Positions 8,960 to 18,848 of a stretch of 61,251 bases of DNA are shown in pieces; the first letter of the stretch is position 1, and each line of letters starts with the position of its first letter. The notes beneath the pieces were generated by a model. It saw only the letters and a list, made by a program, of their open reading frames with translations, ran no database searches and was not told the origin of the DNA. The stretch is taken from contig NZ_KE384055.1 in the NCBI RefSeq assembly GCF_000423585.1, positions 1-61,251 of the forward strand, read 5' to 3'. The position numbers and the translations under genes are program-made. This stretch comes from Salinimicrobium xinjiangense DSM 19287. Its GTDB lineage: Bacteria > Bacteroidota > Bacteroidia > Flavobacteriales > Flavobacteriaceae.

Positions 8960-10320
8960 TGCCAACAGAAACAAAAAATAAAGACCGCAATTTCCTCGTC
9001 ATTCTTGGCGGAGGGGAGAGCGGTGTGGGTACAGCCATCCTGGGCAAAAAGGAAGGTTTCCGCACATTTGTTTCAGACAAAGGAAAGATAAAAGATCAAT
9101 TCAAGGCTCGGCTTAATGAACATGAAATAGACTGGGAAGAGGAGCAACATTCCGAAGAAAAGATCTTCAAAGCCGACCTGGTAATGAAAAGTCCGGGGAT
9201 ACCTGACGATGCCCCCCTCGTCAGTCGGCTAAGAGGAAAGGGAATTCCGGTGATCTCAGAGATCGAATTTGCCTACAGCTTTACCAATGCAGTTTTGGTA
9301 GGTATTACCGGGAGCAATGGAAAAACGACCACCACCATGCTCACACACCACCTGTTGAAAGACGGCGGACTAAACGTGGGGATGGCCGGCAATGTGGGCC
9401 AAAGTTTTGCCAAACAGGTCGCCGAAACCAATGCAGATCATTATGTGCTGGAGCTTAGCAGTTTTCAGCTGGATGGCATAGAGGAATTCCGTCCGCATAT
9501 TGCAGTATTAACAAACATAACCCCGGACCATCTGGACAGGTACCGGCATGATTTCAACCAGTACATCGCCAGTAAATTCAGAATTGTAAAGAATCAGACA
9601 AAAGAAGATTATTTCATTTATGATGCAGATGATCCTGTGATCATGAAATGGCTTAGAGAGAACCCAATACAATCCCAAAAATTGCCTTTTTCACTCCTGG
9701 AGGAATTTGAAAAAGGAGCTTTTATAAAAGACCAACAACTTATTATTCGCACAGATAACTCAGAATTGACCATGTCTACATCCAATTTAACCTTAGAAGG
9801 AAAACACAACGCCAAAAATGCGATGGCCGCAGCTACTGTTGCACAATTATTACGCATTAGAAAAGAAACGATCAGGCAAAGTATGGAAAGCTTTCAGGGG
9901 GTGGAACACCGTCTTGAAAAGGTGCTAAAGATCAACAATGTCCAGTATATCAATGATTCCAAAGCAACAAATGTTAATGCTACTTACTATGCTTTGGAAA
10001 GTATGGAGTCTGAAACCGTTTGGATAGTAGGCGGCGTAGATAAAGGCAATGAATATGCAGATCTATTGCCGCTGGTCAATGAAAAGGTCAAGGCAATAGT
10101 TTGTCTTGGAGTAAATAATGAACCAATTCTAAGTGCTTTCGGAAAATGTGTCGATGTGATCGTAGAGACCCGCTCGATGGAAGAGGCAGTGCAACAGGCA
10201 TACAGTCTTGCCGAAAGAGGAGATACGGTATTGCTGTCTCCGGCTTGTGCAAGTTTTGATCTATTCCAAAACTATGAGGACAGGGGAAGGCAATTCAAAG
10301 AGGCGGTAAGAAACCTGTAA
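8959..10320 (+). CDS. murD: UDP-MurNAc-L-alanine:D-glutamate ligase MurD
   Basis: A 453-residue cytoplasmic Mur ligase adding D-glutamate to UDP-MurNAc-L-Ala. It shows an N-terminal Rossmann-like domain (LGGGESGVG), the ATP-binding GSNGKTTT from about residue 118, the middle-domain LSSFQLDG and NITPDHLDR motifs, and a C-terminal NDSKATN. Length is normal. Its ATG overlaps the last base of the mraY stop codon. The next gene, ftsW, begins 27 bases later. Confidence 0.97.
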   Translation: MPTETKNKDRNFLVILGGGESGVGTAILGKKEGFRTFVSDKGKIKDQFKARLNEHEIDWEEEQHSEEKIFKADLVMKSPGIPDDAPLVSRLRGKGIPVISEIEFAYSFTNAVLVGITGSNGKTTTTMLTHHLLKDGGLNVGMAGNVGQSFAKQVAETNADHYVLELSSFQLDGIEEFRPHIAVLTNITPDHLDRYRHDFNQYIASKFRIVKNQTKEDYFIYDADDPVIMKWLRENPIQSQKLPFSLLEEFEKGAFIKDQQLIIRTDNSELTMSTSNLTLEGKHNAKNAMAAATVAQLLRIRKETIRQSMESFQGVEHRLEKVLKINNVQYINDSKATNVNATYYALESMESETVWIVGGVDKGNEYADLLPLVNEKVKAIVCLGVNNEPILSAFGKCVDVIVETRSMEEAVQQAYSLAERGDTVLLSPACASFDLFQNYEDRGRQFKEAVRNL

Positions 10321-10347
10321 AACAATAAGTATCAAAAAAGGAAATTA

Positions 10348-11556
10348 ATGACAGGACTTTTTTCAAGGATAAAAGGTGATAAAACTATCTGGGCTTCGGC
10401 CGGATTGCTGGCGATATTTTCGTTCCTTCCGGTTTACAGCTCCAGTAGTAACCTGGCGTACCTGTACGGGGACGGAAGTACTTTCCCGTACCTGGTAAAC
10501 CATTTCATCTACCTCTTCCTTGGCTTTGTGATCATGTTCTTTGTACATAAAGTTCCCTATCATTATTTTGTGGGACTTTCTATCCTGGTACTCCCCATTC
10601 TTATACTGCTGCTGGCCTTTACGGTCTCGCAGGGAATGGTCATAGACGGGGCAAATGCCAGCCGCTGGGTCACCATTCCATTTTTAAATAAGACATTCCA
10701 GACCTCCACGCTGGCCTCGGTAGTCCTACTAACCTACGTGGCGAGGTATATGGCAAAAATGAAAGATCAAACTTTCACTTTTAAGAAATCTATTTTACCG
10801 CTTTGGGTACCGGTTGCATTGGTGTTAGGATTGATCCTGCCGGCCAATTTTTCAACTACAGCCATTTTATTTGCCATGGTACTTCTGGTGGTGTTTATTG
10901 GAGGTTATCCTTTGAAATACATAGGAGCCATTCTTGGCGCCGGCATCATTTTCCTGTCAATTTTCATGTTGTCAGCAAAGGCATTTCCGGGATTATTTCC
11001 GCATAGGGTGGATACCTGGATTAGCCGGGTCGAGAATTTTACGAATGATGAAGTGACTGAAGCCGATTACCAGATCGAAAAGGCAAAGATCGCCATCGCC
11101 AGTGGTGGAATTGCCGGCCAGGGAATAGGAAAAAGTGTGCAGCGGAATTTCCTGCCGCAGTCCTCTTCAGATTTTATTTACGCCATTATAGTTGAGGAAA
11201 TGGGGCTCATTGGAGGAATAGGAGTGATGTTAGCCTACCTCATGCTGTTTTTTAGAATAATTATTGTGGCTACAAAAGCCAATTCGGTTTTTGGGAAATT
11301 ACTGGTCATTGGCGTGGGCCTGCCTATAGTTTTTCAGGCGCTGGTGAACATGGCCGTGGCAGTGGAGTTGTTTCCGGTTACGGGGCAGAACCTGCCATTG
11401 ATCAGTAGCGGGGGATCGTCCATCTGGATGACCTGTCTTGCTCTGGGAATGGTTTTGAGTGTTAGTGCCAAACGCGAGGAAGAACTGCAGCAGGAAAAAG
11501 ACGAAAGACCGGCAGATGAAGATAATCCATTGGAAATTTTAAGCGAGGCAATATGA
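10348..11556 (+). CDS. ftsW: FtsW peptidoglycan glycosyltransferase (SEDS family)
   Basis: A 402-residue SEDS-family membrane protein with about ten hydrophobic helices. It polymerises lipid II at the septum together with FtsI. Characteristic features are the large extracytoplasmic loop with ISRVENF, the [14 protein letters not shown]-like segment (starting [10 protein letters not shown]), and [13 protein letters not shown] close to the last helices. A hydrophilic, acidic C-terminal tail follows. It overlaps murG by 4 bases (ATGA). Confidence 0.96.
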   Translation: MTGLFSRIKGDKTIWASAGLLAIFSFLPVYSSSSNLAYLYGDGSTFPYLVNHFIYLFLGFVIMFFVHKVPYHYFVGLSILVLPILILLLAFTVSQGMVIDGANASRWVTIPFLNKTFQTSTLASVVLLTYVARYMAKMKDQTFTFKKSILPLWVPVALVLGLILPANFSTTAILFAMVLLVVFIGGYPLKYIGAILGAGIIFLSIFMLSAKAFPGLFPHRVDTWISRVENFTNDEVTEADYQIEKAKIAIASGGIAGQGIGKSVQRNFLPQSSSDFIYAIIVEEMGLIGGIGVMLAYLMLFFRIIIVATKANSVFGKLLVIGVGLPIVFQALVNMAVAVELFPVTGQNLPLISSGGSSIWMTCLALGMVLSVSAKREEELQQEKDERPADEDNPLEILSEAI

Positions 11557-12656
11557 CAAATCAGTTACGGGTTATAATATCAGGTGGCGGCACGGGAGGA
11601 CATATCTTTCCGGCAATTTCTATTGCCAATGAATTAAAGTTGCGCTATCCCACCTGCGAGATCCTGTTTGTAGGAGCCGAAGACAGGATGGAAATGCAAA
11701 AAGTCCCTGAGGCTGGCTATAAAATAGAAGGATTGTGGATTAGCGGAATTCAGCGCAGGCTTACTGCCAAAAATCTGCTGTTCCCGGTAAAGCTTGTGAA
11801 AAGCTTGTGGAAGGCACGAGATATTATAAAGAAATTTCAGCCAGATGTGGTGATTGGTACCGGCGGATTCGCCAGCGGACCTCTATTGCAAATGGCTAAC
11901 AGGGAGAATATCCCCACTTTGATCCAGGAGCAGAATTCCTATCCCGGGATCACCAATAAATTGCTTGCGAAAGGGGCAAATACTATTTGTGTTGCTTATC
12001 CAGATATGCACAGGTTTTTCCCTGCGGAAAAGATCGTACTTACAGGTAACCCGGTAAGACAGGATCTTTTGGATGTGACTTCAAAACGTGAAGAGGCGCA
12101 AAAATTCTTCGGAATTGATCCTTCAAAGAAGACAGTACTTGTTCTTGGCGGGAGTCTTGGAGCCAGGAAGATCAATCAATTGATCGAAGACAACCTGAAG
12201 GAGTTTGAGAAACACAATTTGCAGGTGCTATGGCAAACCGGAAGTCTTTACTACGATGAATACAGTAAATATGCTGAAAAAGAACATATCCAGACTTTCG
12301 CATTTTTGAAGAGGATGGATCTTGCATATTCCGCGGCAGATATTATTATTTCGCGTGCGGGTGCAGGGACAGTCTCAGAATTGTGCATTGTTGGAAAGCC
12401 GGTGGTTTTCATTCCGTCGCCTAATGTGGCCGAAGATCACCAGACAAAGAATGCCATGGCCGTGGCCGAAAAGGACGCTGCCGTAATACTTTCAGAAAGT
12501 CATTTGGAGCAGGGCTTCAGGTCAATTTTCTTTCCGCTTGTAGAATCGGAAGAGAAAATGAAGAGTCTGGGCAAAAACATCAAAGCTCTGGAGAAGCCTT
12601 TTGCTACAGGAAACATTGTGAATGAAGTGGAAAAATTATTGAAGACCAGAAGATAA
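11553..12656 (+). CDS. murG: UDP-GlcNAc:lipid I transferase MurG
   Basis: A 367-residue peripheral membrane GT-B glycosyltransferase that adds GlcNAc to lipid I to give lipid II. The N-terminal glycine-rich loop [11 protein letters not shown] (about 11-21), a second glycine-rich LGGSLGA loop, and the donor-binding [11 protein letters not shown] motif are visible. Length is typical. It starts inside the ftsW stop (ATGA) and ends one base before murC, so it is tightly coupled on both sides. Confidence 0.97.
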   Translation: MTNQLRVIISGGGTGGHIFPAISIANELKLRYPTCEILFVGAEDRMEMQKVPEAGYKIEGLWISGIQRRLTAKNLLFPVKLVKSLWKARDIIKKFQPDVVIGTGGFASGPLLQMANRENIPTLIQEQNSYPGITNKLLAKGANTICVAYPDMHRFFPAEKIVLTGNPVRQDLLDVTSKREEAQKFFGIDPSKKTVLVLGGSLGARKINQLIEDNLKEFEKHNLQVLWQTGSLYYDEYSKYAEKEHIQTFAFLKRMDLAYSAADIIISRAGAGTVSELCIVGKPVVFIPSPNVAEDHQTKNAMAVAEKDAAVILSESHLEQGFRSIFFPLVESEEKMKSLGKNIKALEKPFATGNIVNEVEKLLKTRR

Positions 12657-12657
12657 T

Positions 12658-14013
12658 ATGGGATACTACGATAACATAAAGAACATTTATTTCATAGGGA
12701 TTGGAGGCATAGGCATGAGTGCCCTTGCCCGCTATTTTCATTCCGATGGAAAAAATGTTTCGGGTTATGACCGTGTCCATTCTGAGATTACGCGCGAACT
12801 TCAAAAAGAAGGAATACAAGTGATCACGTCAAGCGCAGTCGAAGATCTGCCAGAAGCGATCTTACAAGACCGCGAATCCCTGGTAGTTTACACTCCTGCC
12901 ATCCCCCAGGATCACCCACAATATGTGCATTTTACAGCCGATAGCTATACCATGGAGAAACGTGCGGGGGTGCTTGGAAATCTTACCGCCGGTCATCTTA
13001 CGCTTGCAGTCGCGGGAACTCATGGAAAAACCACCACCAGTACTATGCTGGCACATTTGCTCAAGGAAACAGGCAATAAAATAACTGCATTTTTGGGAGG
13101 TATATCAGAGAATTACGCATCTAATCTTATACTAGGTGGTGATGAGGCTATGGTGGTCGAAGCAGATGAATTTGATCGTTCCTTTTTAAAGCTTTCACCC
13201 AATCTGGCAGCCATTACTTCTATGGACGCCGATCATCTCGACATTTACGGGGATGATATCCAGATCAAAGAATCTTTCAGGGCATTTGCAGCCCTGGTAC
13301 CGGAGGACGGAAAACTGTTTTTTGCAAACGGGCTTCCGCTTGAGGGGATATCTGTAGGAGTGGACGATGATGCCGACATAGCTGCGGTTAACATAAGTGT
13401 CAAAAATGGCAGTTATCACTTCAATTTAAGAACTAAAGAAAAAACATATAAAGGCTTCGAATTGAGCCTTCCGGGAAAACATAATTTACAGAATGCAGTC
13501 ACAGCTTTGGCAATGGCAATTGAATTCGGTGCCCCCCCCGAAGCACTTGCCAAAGCTTTGGCTTCATTTAAAGGTGTGCAGCGAAGGTTTTCCTATCGCA
13601 TACAGCAGGAAAATCTGGTATTAATTGACGATTACGCCCATCATCCTGCCGAGATTTCGGCGGTGCATCAGGCGGTTCGGGAAATGCATCCGGGGAAGAA
13701 GGTTTTGGCAGTTTTTCAACCGCATCTCTTCAGTCGCACACGGGATTTTGCTGAAGGCTTTGCGGAAAGCCTGGGAATGTTTGATGAGTTATTGCTGCTG
13801 GATATTTATCCGGCGCGGGAAAAGCCAATTGAGGGAATTACTTCAGAATGGCTTCTGAAGCTGGTCAAAAATGATAAAAAACAGCTCGTTTCAAAAGAAG
13901 AGCTTTCCGAAGCAATAAAATGTAAAAATGCTGAGGTAGTGGTGCTTATGGGCGCCGGGGATATTGGAGAAGAAGTAGAAAAAATAAGAAAGAAACTGGC
14001 AGGTGAAAATTAA
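12658..14013 (+). CDS. murC: UDP-MurNAc:L-alanine ligase MurC
   Basis: A 451-residue cytoplasmic Mur ligase that adds the first residue, L-alanine. The N-terminal nucleotide-binding GIGGIGMSALA motif, the ATP loop GTHGKTTT (120-127), EADEFDRSF, and the C-terminal DDYAHHPAE motif are all present. Length is normal. It overlaps ftsQ by 11 bases. Confidence 0.97.
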   Translation: MGYYDNIKNIYFIGIGGIGMSALARYFHSDGKNVSGYDRVHSEITRELQKEGIQVITSSAVEDLPEAILQDRESLVVYTPAIPQDHPQYVHFTADSYTMEKRAGVLGNLTAGHLTLAVAGTHGKTTTSTMLAHLLKETGNKITAFLGGISENYASNLILGGDEAMVVEADEFDRSFLKLSPNLAAITSMDADHLDIYGDDIQIKESFRAFAALVPEDGKLFFANGLPLEGISVGVDDDADIAAVNISVKNGSYHFNLRTKEKTYKGFELSLPGKHNLQNAVTALAMAIEFGAPPEALAKALASFKGVQRRFSYRIQQENLVLIDDYAHHPAEISAVHQAVREMHPGKKVLAVFQPHLFSRTRDFAEGFAESLGMFDELLLLDIYPAREKPIEGITSEWLLKLVKNDKKQLVSKEELSEAIKCKNAEVVVLMGAGDIGEEVEKIRKKLAGEN

Positions 14014-14719
14014 CTGGAATTACATAAAAACCTTCTTGGTGATTGGCGTTGCGTTCTTTTTATTTGCATTCGCCGAAAAGCGCAATCACGCCCGGATTCT
14101 TTCCGAAGTAAATCTGCAATTTACCAATGATGAAAACCTGTATCTCACTGAAGAAGCGGTTAATAAATTGTTAATACAAAATGAGATAAGGGTTAAGAGT
14201 ATAGGTAAAGAAACTTTAGATTTGAATAGGGTGGAAAGCCTTCTGGAATCACATGAGATGGTCGAAAATGCTGAAGTTTTTCTTAGTGTTGACGGAAAGA
14301 TGGGAGCAAAGATCACCCAGAGAAAACCTTTGGGTAGAGTGATGGCAAGTGCACCTTTTTACCTTGACAGACAGGGCTTTAAAATGCCTCTTTCAGAGTA
14401 TTATTCGGCAAGAGTGCCTGTGTTGACGGGCGTTAGGGAAGAGCACCTAAAGGAAGTTTTCCCGCTGGTGGACTATATCACAAAGGATGAATTTCTCACC
14501 AGGCATGTAACAGAACTACAACGCAGGAGAGATGGGAAGTACGAAATATCACTGAGAAAGCTGGATTTTGTGCTGGTGTTTGGAGAAGTAAAAGACATCG
14601 AATTAAAGTTTAAAAATTTTAAAGCTTTTTATCAGAAGGCACTGAAAGATAAAAAGCTTGACGCATATCAAAAAGTGGATCTGCAATTTGGTGACCAGGT
14701 TGTATGCACTAAAAAGTAA
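14003..14719 (+). CDS. ftsQ: FtsQ/DivIB-like cell-division protein
   Basis: A 238-residue bitopic protein with a very short cytoplasmic N-terminus and one transmembrane helix (about 6-23), followed by an extracytoplasmic region with POTRA/FtsQ-like organisation: VESLLESHEMVENAEV followed by KITQRKPLGRV. FtsQ scaffolds FtsL and FtsB at the septum. The assignment relies on this motif order and on the invariant position between murC and ftsA. The start at 14003 lies inside the murC end. Sequence conservation with proteobacterial FtsQ is low, as expected. Confidence 0.88.
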   Translation: MKINWNYIKTFLVIGVAFFLFAFAEKRNHARILSEVNLQFTNDENLYLTEEAVNKLLIQNEIRVKSIGKETLDLNRVESLLESHEMVENAEVFLSVDGKMGAKITQRKPLGRVMASAPFYLDRQGFKMPLSEYYSARVPVLTGVREEHLKEVFPLVDYITKDEFLTRHVTELQRRRDGKYEISLRKLDFVLVFGEVKDIELKFKNFKAFYQKALKDKKLDAYQKVDLQFGDQVVCTKK

Positions 14720-14722
14720 AGT

Positions 14723-16060
14723 ATGGAACAGAACGACATCGCAGTAGGATTAGATATTGGAACTACTAAGATCGTAGCCATGATCGGCCGTAAGAATGAT
14801 TACGGAAAAATGGAGATCATTGGAATAGGAAAGGCCAAGAGCCTTGGGGTGCACCGTGGAGTGGTAAACAATATTACCCAGACGATACAGTCCATCCAGC
14901 AGGCGATACAGGAGGCAGAGGCCGATAGCGGAATGAAGATCAAAGATGTGGTGGTAGGTATAGCCGGTCAGCACATTCGCAGTTTACAGCACAGTGATTA
15001 TATCACGCGTCCTAACCCGGATGAGGTTATCGATGCCAGTGACATTGAAACCCTTTGTAACCAGGTACACAAGCTGGTGATGCTTCCGGGAGAGGAGATC
15101 ATCCATGTTTTACCTCAGGAATTCAAGGTTGACGGGCAGGCTGAAATTAAAGAGCCTATCGGGATGTACGGCGGAAGGCTTGAAGCCAATTTTCATGTGG
15201 TAGTTGGACAGGTTTCTTCTATTAGAAATGTTGGAAGATGTGTGAAGAGCTCAGGATTGGAACTTTCGGCAGTCACCTTAGAACCACTGGCATCTGCAAA
15301 TGCGGTTCTAAGTCAGGAAGAAAAAGAAGCCGGAGTGGCGTTGGTTGATATTGGTGGTGGTACTACAGATCTTGCCATCTTCAAAGATGGGATTATTCGT
15401 CACACAGCAGTAATTCCATTTGGTGGCGGTGTGATCACAGAAGATATCAAGGAAGGCTGTTCGATCATTGAAAAGCAGGCAGAGTTGCTAAAAGTGAAAT
15501 TTGGATCGGCCTGGCCGGGAGAGAACAAGGACAATGAAATTGTTTCAATTCCCGGACTTCGAGGTAGAGAGCCAAAAGAAATAACACTAAAAAATCTGTC
15601 CAAGATCATCCACGCCAGAGTTGTGGAGATCATTGAGCAGGTTTACCTCGAGATCAAGAATTACGGTCACGAAGAGCAAAAGAAAAAATTAATTGCCGGT
15701 ATCGTATTGACCGGAGGTGGTGCACAATTAAAGCACATCAAGCAGCTGGTGGAATATATCACCGGAATGGATACCAGGATTGGATATCCTAATGAACATT
15801 TGGCCGGGGACAGTGATTCTGAAACTACGAGCCCGGTATTTGCCACCGCAGTTGGGCTTGTGTTGAACAGCCTTGAGATCAACAGCAAGCATCCTCATAA
15901 GGAGGAAGAAGAAGAGACAGTAGCGGCAGGCACTACTCCCACAGCTGTTCCAACAGAGGAAGAGGAGCGGGAAGAGCCAACTACTATTAGTCAGCCACGC
16001 AGAACAATATTTGAGAAATGGTTTGAAAAATTCAAAGATTTTTTAGACAACGCCGAGTAG
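14723..16060 (+). CDS. ftsA: FtsA, actin-like membrane tether of FtsZ
   Basis: A 445-residue actin-fold protein that anchors FtsZ filaments to the membrane. Phosphate-1 motif GLDIGTTK (9-16), phosphate-2 motif DIGGGTTDLA (about 207-217) and the adenosine motif LTGGGAQLKH (about 328) are visible. After the core there is a roughly 35-residue acidic/proline-threonine linker and a terminal amphipathic helix (starting TIFEKWFEKFKDFL), the expected membrane-targeting sequence. It starts 3 bases after ftsQ. The 69-base gap to ftsZ holds no clear terminator. Confidence 0.97.
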   Translation: MEQNDIAVGLDIGTTKIVAMIGRKNDYGKMEIIGIGKAKSLGVHRGVVNNITQTIQSIQQAIQEAEADSGMKIKDVVVGIAGQHIRSLQHSDYITRPNPDEVIDASDIETLCNQVHKLVMLPGEEIIHVLPQEFKVDGQAEIKEPIGMYGGRLEANFHVVVGQVSSIRNVGRCVKSSGLELSAVTLEPLASANAVLSQEEKEAGVALVDIGGGTTDLAIFKDGIIRHTAVIPFGGGVITEDIKEGCSIIEKQAELLKVKFGSAWPGENKDNEIVSIPGLRGREPKEITLKNLSKIIHARVVEIIEQVYLEIKNYGHEEQKKKLIAGIVLTGGGAQLKHIKQLVEYITGMDTRIGYPNEHLAGDSDSETTSPVFATAVGLVLNSLEINSKHPHKEEEEETVAAGTTPTAVPTEEEEREEPTTISQPRRTIFEKWFEKFKDFLDNAE

Positions 16061-16129
16061 GAAAGTCGGCATAAGAATTACTATGAAAAAGAAAGATAAA
16101 AGAAGTACAAAACCAGTAAAACAGAATTT

Positions 16130-18103
16130 ATGAGCAGCACAGAATTCGGAAACATTACATTCGATCTCCCCAAGAATCAATCGAACGTTATAAAAGTTAT
16201 TGGTGTAGGTGGAGGCGGTAGTAACGCGATCAATCACATGTTCCAGCAAGGGATAAAAGGGGTGGATTTCGTTATTTGCAACACCGATGCACAAGCCCTT
16301 GAAAACAGTCCCGTTCCCAATAAAATCCAGCTTGGAGTTAGAGAAACGGAAGGACTGGGTGCAGGCGCCGATCCTGAAGTCGGTCGCAAGGCAGCAGAAG
16401 AAAGTTTTGATGAGATACGGGCTCTTTTGGACACCAATACCAAGATGGTATTTATCACTGCCGGAATGGGTGGTGGTACAGGAACAGGAGCTGCGCCAAT
16501 AATTGCCAAACAAGCTAAGGACATGGGGATACTCACGGTGGGGATCGTGACTATTCCATTTCAGTTTGAAGGGAAAACTAGGTGTGAACAGGCACAACAC
16601 GGAGTAGAAAACCTGCGTTCGCACGTGGATTCTCTTATTGTGATCAACAATAATAAGCTGCGGGAGGTTTATGGAAATCTTGGTTTCAAAGCCGGATTTT
16701 CCAAGGCAGATGAAGTACTTGCCACTGCTTCAAGAGGTATAGCCGAAGTAATTACCCATCACTATACGCAGAACATTGACTTGCGGGACGCCAAGACCGT
16801 TCTTAGTAACAGTGGTACCGCTATAATGGGATCTGCACAGGCATCAGGTGGAAACCGTGCGCAGGATGCTATATGCAAGGCTTTGGATTCTCCGCTGCTT
16901 AACGATAATAAGATCACAGGTGCCAAAAATGTGTTGCTGCTTATCATTTCCGGTTCCGAAGAAATTACTATTGATGAGATAGGAGAAATAAGTGATCATA
17001 TCCAGGCAGAAGCCGGGCACAGTGCAAATATTATTATGGGTGTTGGAGAGGATGAAAGCCTTGACGATTCTATTTCGGTAACTATCATCGCTACAGGATT
17101 TGACGTAGAACAACAAAATGATATTGTAAATACAGAAGCAAAAAAGATCATCCATACATTAGAGGATGAGCAAAAGGCAGAACATGAACTTTCACCGAAG
17201 AAAACCTCTTCGGCTTATGAAGGTCCTTCTGCTACTCCTAAGGCAGCAGAAGAGAAGATCGTTCACACCCTTTCGCTGGAGGACGAGGAGATAGAAGAGG
17301 AGCCGGAGAGCAATAAACCTTCGGCAGCCGTCAGAGAAATGGATGTGGAATATGAAGAAGTAAAACCTGTAAAAGAACCAGAATTTGTTATCACAGACAG
17401 GGTGAAGGATATTGAAGTACAGGAACCTGAGGTTGTAAATCCTGAACCACAGGAACAGCAGTTTATGTTCACTTTTGATATGCCTCGCAATACTTCCGAA
17501 GAGAATCAACCACAACAAATATCTTCTGAAGAAAGACCGGAACCTGCGCGGGAGGAAAAGATCGTCCACAGACTTTCTGAGGATATGGAGGAAAAAACCG
17601 AATTGAATAAGAAAGAACTTTCTGCCCAGGCTAAAAATACGCATAATGGAATCACCCGGTACTCTCTGGATGATTACATGCAGGTAGAAGAAATGCTTAA
17701 AGGCTCGCAACCAGTTAAGCAACAGAAGCCCGAAATTGAGCCGGAGCTTAAAAAAGCGCCTGCTCCCATACAACCTCCAATAGCGAAATTGCCAAATACC
17801 CCGGAGGTGAAGAAAACCCCTGAAGATGATGCGGATCCCTTCAATATCCCTATCAATGAAAGCCTGGTTAAAAGAGCTGCCGAGAGGAAAGCAAAAATGA
17901 AGGAGTTCAATTACAAATTCAGAAACAATCTTTCTAAGGTAGATGAGTATGAAAGACAGCCGGCCTATAAAAGACGCGGAATTGATCTCGACACTTCAAA
18001 ACCCGGAGAGGAAAAACTTTCCAGAACCACACTGGGCACAGGTGATGATGATGAAATACGATTCAGAACGAATAATTCGTTTTTACATGATAATGTAGAT
18101 TAG
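16130..18103 (+). CDS. ftsZ: FtsZ with a very long, motif-bearing C-terminal linker
   Basis: A 657-residue tubulin-like GTPase that forms the division ring. The GTPase core occupies about residues 15-330, with GGGGSNAI near 27 and the tubulin signature GGGTGTG at 114-120. The remaining ~325 residues are a charged, proline/glutamate-rich, probably disordered linker, far longer than in E. coli FtsZ (383 residues in total). The linker holds three copies of KI(I/V)H(T/R)L followed by acidic residues (from 339, 376 and 477). A conserved-looking basic block, PAYKRRGIDLD (about 611-621), precedes the terminal FLHDNVD, presumably the partner-binding peptide. It is the last gene of the operon, followed by a strong terminator. 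Confidence 0.97.
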   Translation: MSSTEFGNITFDLPKNQSNVIKVIGVGGGGSNAINHMFQQGIKGVDFVICNTDAQALENSPVPNKIQLGVRETEGLGAGADPEVGRKAAEESFDEIRALLDTNTKMVFITAGMGGGTGTGAAPIIAKQAKDMGILTVGIVTIPFQFEGKTRCEQAQHGVENLRSHVDSLIVINNNKLREVYGNLGFKAGFSKADEVLATASRGIAEVITHHYTQNIDLRDAKTVLSNSGTAIMGSAQASGGNRAQDAICKALDSPLLNDNKITGAKNVLLLIISGSEEITIDEIGEISDHIQAEAGHSANIIMGVGEDESLDDSISVTIIATGFDVEQQNDIVNTEAKKIIHTLEDEQKAEHELSPKKTSSAYEGPSATPKAAEEKIVHTLSLEDEEIEEEPESNKPSAAVREMDVEYEEVKPVKEPEFVITDRVKDIEVQEPEVVNPEPQEQQFMFTFDMPRNTSEENQPQQISSEERPEPAREEKIVHRLSEDMEEKTELNKKELSAQAKNTHNGITRYSLDDYMQVEEMLKGSQPVKQQKPEIEPELKKAPAPIQPPIAKLPNTPEVKKTPEDDADPFNIPINESLVKRAAERKAKMKEFNYKFRNNLSKVDEYERQPAYKRRGIDLDTSKPGEEKLSRTTLGTGDDDEIRFRTNNSFLHDNVD

Positions 18104-18122
18104 ATAGTCCCCCAACTATTTT

Positions 18123-18156
18123 AACCCGAAACCTGCCCCCCGGTTTCGGGTTTTTT
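18123..18156 (+). terminator. Rho-independent terminator after ftsZ
   Basis: AACCCGAAACC (18123-18133) pairs with GGTTTCGGGTT (18142-18152), followed by a T run. It lies 19 bases after the ftsZ stop and closes the dcw operon. Confidence 0.93.
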
Positions 18157-18172
18157 ATTGACTTTAAAGTTC

Positions 18173-18203
18173 TTGCGCCACGGATATTTACTGATTATCT
18201 TAG
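18173..18203 (+). promoter_or_regulatory. Candidate promoter of the YqeY-like gene
   Basis: TTG (18173-18175), a 20-base spacer, then TATCTTAG (18196-18203), one mismatch from the Bacteroidetes -7 box TAnnTTTG. It lies just after the ftsZ terminator and 24 bases before the next start codon. Confidence 0.55.
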
Positions 18204-18227
18204 CGATGCAAAAATAAATTGATCAAA

Positions 18228-18677
18228 ATGAGTCTACAGGATAAAGTAATGACTGAAATTAAGGCTGCCATGCGGGCCAAAGACAGTAATAAACTGGAAG
18301 CTTTACGCGCAGTTAAAAGTGCGATCCTTCTGGCACAAACGGATGCATCAGGAAAAGACGGTTTAAATGAAGAAGAGGAATTAAAGCTGTTGCAGCGCCT
18401 GGTAAAGCAGCGAAAGGAAAGTGCGGCCATCTATAAGGAGCAGGGGAGAGAGGACCTGGCCCAACCTGAACTTGATCAGGCTGCAGTGATAGAAGGATTT
18501 CTGCCTGAGCAGATGAATGAGCAGGAGATCGAGGCAGAAGTTGACAAAATTATTGCTCAAATCGGTGCCAGTGGAATGCAGGACATGGGAAAAGTAATGG
18601 GGGTGGCTTCCAAAGAACTTGCCGGAAGGGCCGACGGAAAGACTATATCAATGGTGGTGAAACGGAAACTGGCTTAA
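18228..18677 (+). CDS. GatB/YqeY domain protein
   Basis: A 149-residue YqeY-family protein, small, charged and soluble. The sequence MSLQDKVMTEIKAAMRAKDSNKLEALRAV and the C-terminal GMQDMGKVMGVASKELAGRADG block are characteristic of the family, which is related to the tRNA-binding tail domain of GatB. Its cellular role is not well defined; links to tRNA-dependent amidation or tRNA quality control are suggested for the family. I chose ATG 18228 over an in-frame TTG nine bases upstream. It is separate from the dcw operon, since a terminator and promoter lie between. Confidence 0.9.
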   Translation: MSLQDKVMTEIKAAMRAKDSNKLEALRAVKSAILLAQTDASGKDGLNEEEELKLLQRLVKQRKESAAIYKEQGREDLAQPELDQAAVIEGFLPEQMNEQEIEAEVDKIIAQIGASGMQDMGKVMGVASKELAGRADGKTISMVVKRKLA

Positions 18678-18774
18678 CGACTGAATCTACCTTCCTTATC
18701 TTAATAAAGGGTTAAATACTGTTTTATAAGGCTTAAAGTTTAACTAAACCTGTTATGAGGTAGACCAGAAGATA

Positions 18775-18782
18775 TAATTTTG
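18775..18782 (+). promoter_or_regulatory. Candidate -7 promoter box of the small lipoprotein gene
   Basis: TAATTTTG is an exact TAnnTTTG match, 66 bases before the start codon. No clear -33 TTTG is seen at the expected distance. Confidence 0.45.
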
Positions 18783-18848
18783 TTCTCAAATGAAGTTGCT
18801 TCCTTATGAAGTAAGCGCTTCTAATCGTAGAATTAAAAATATATCGAA

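Noticed and set aside
16043-17773. Minus-strand frames of about 190 codons antisense to ftsZ
   Set aside because: The ftsZ frame is complete and conserved over this range; the antisense frames have no motifs.
2439-18156. murF and ddl expected in the dcw cluster
   Set aside because: Every frame in the cluster is accounted for by other genes, so they are not present here; their absence from the cluster is common in this phylum and not treated as a novelty.
18219-18227. TTG start for the YqeY-like gene
   Set aside because: The in-frame ATG at 18228 gives the standard family N-terminus MSLQDKV; the TTG adds only three residues.
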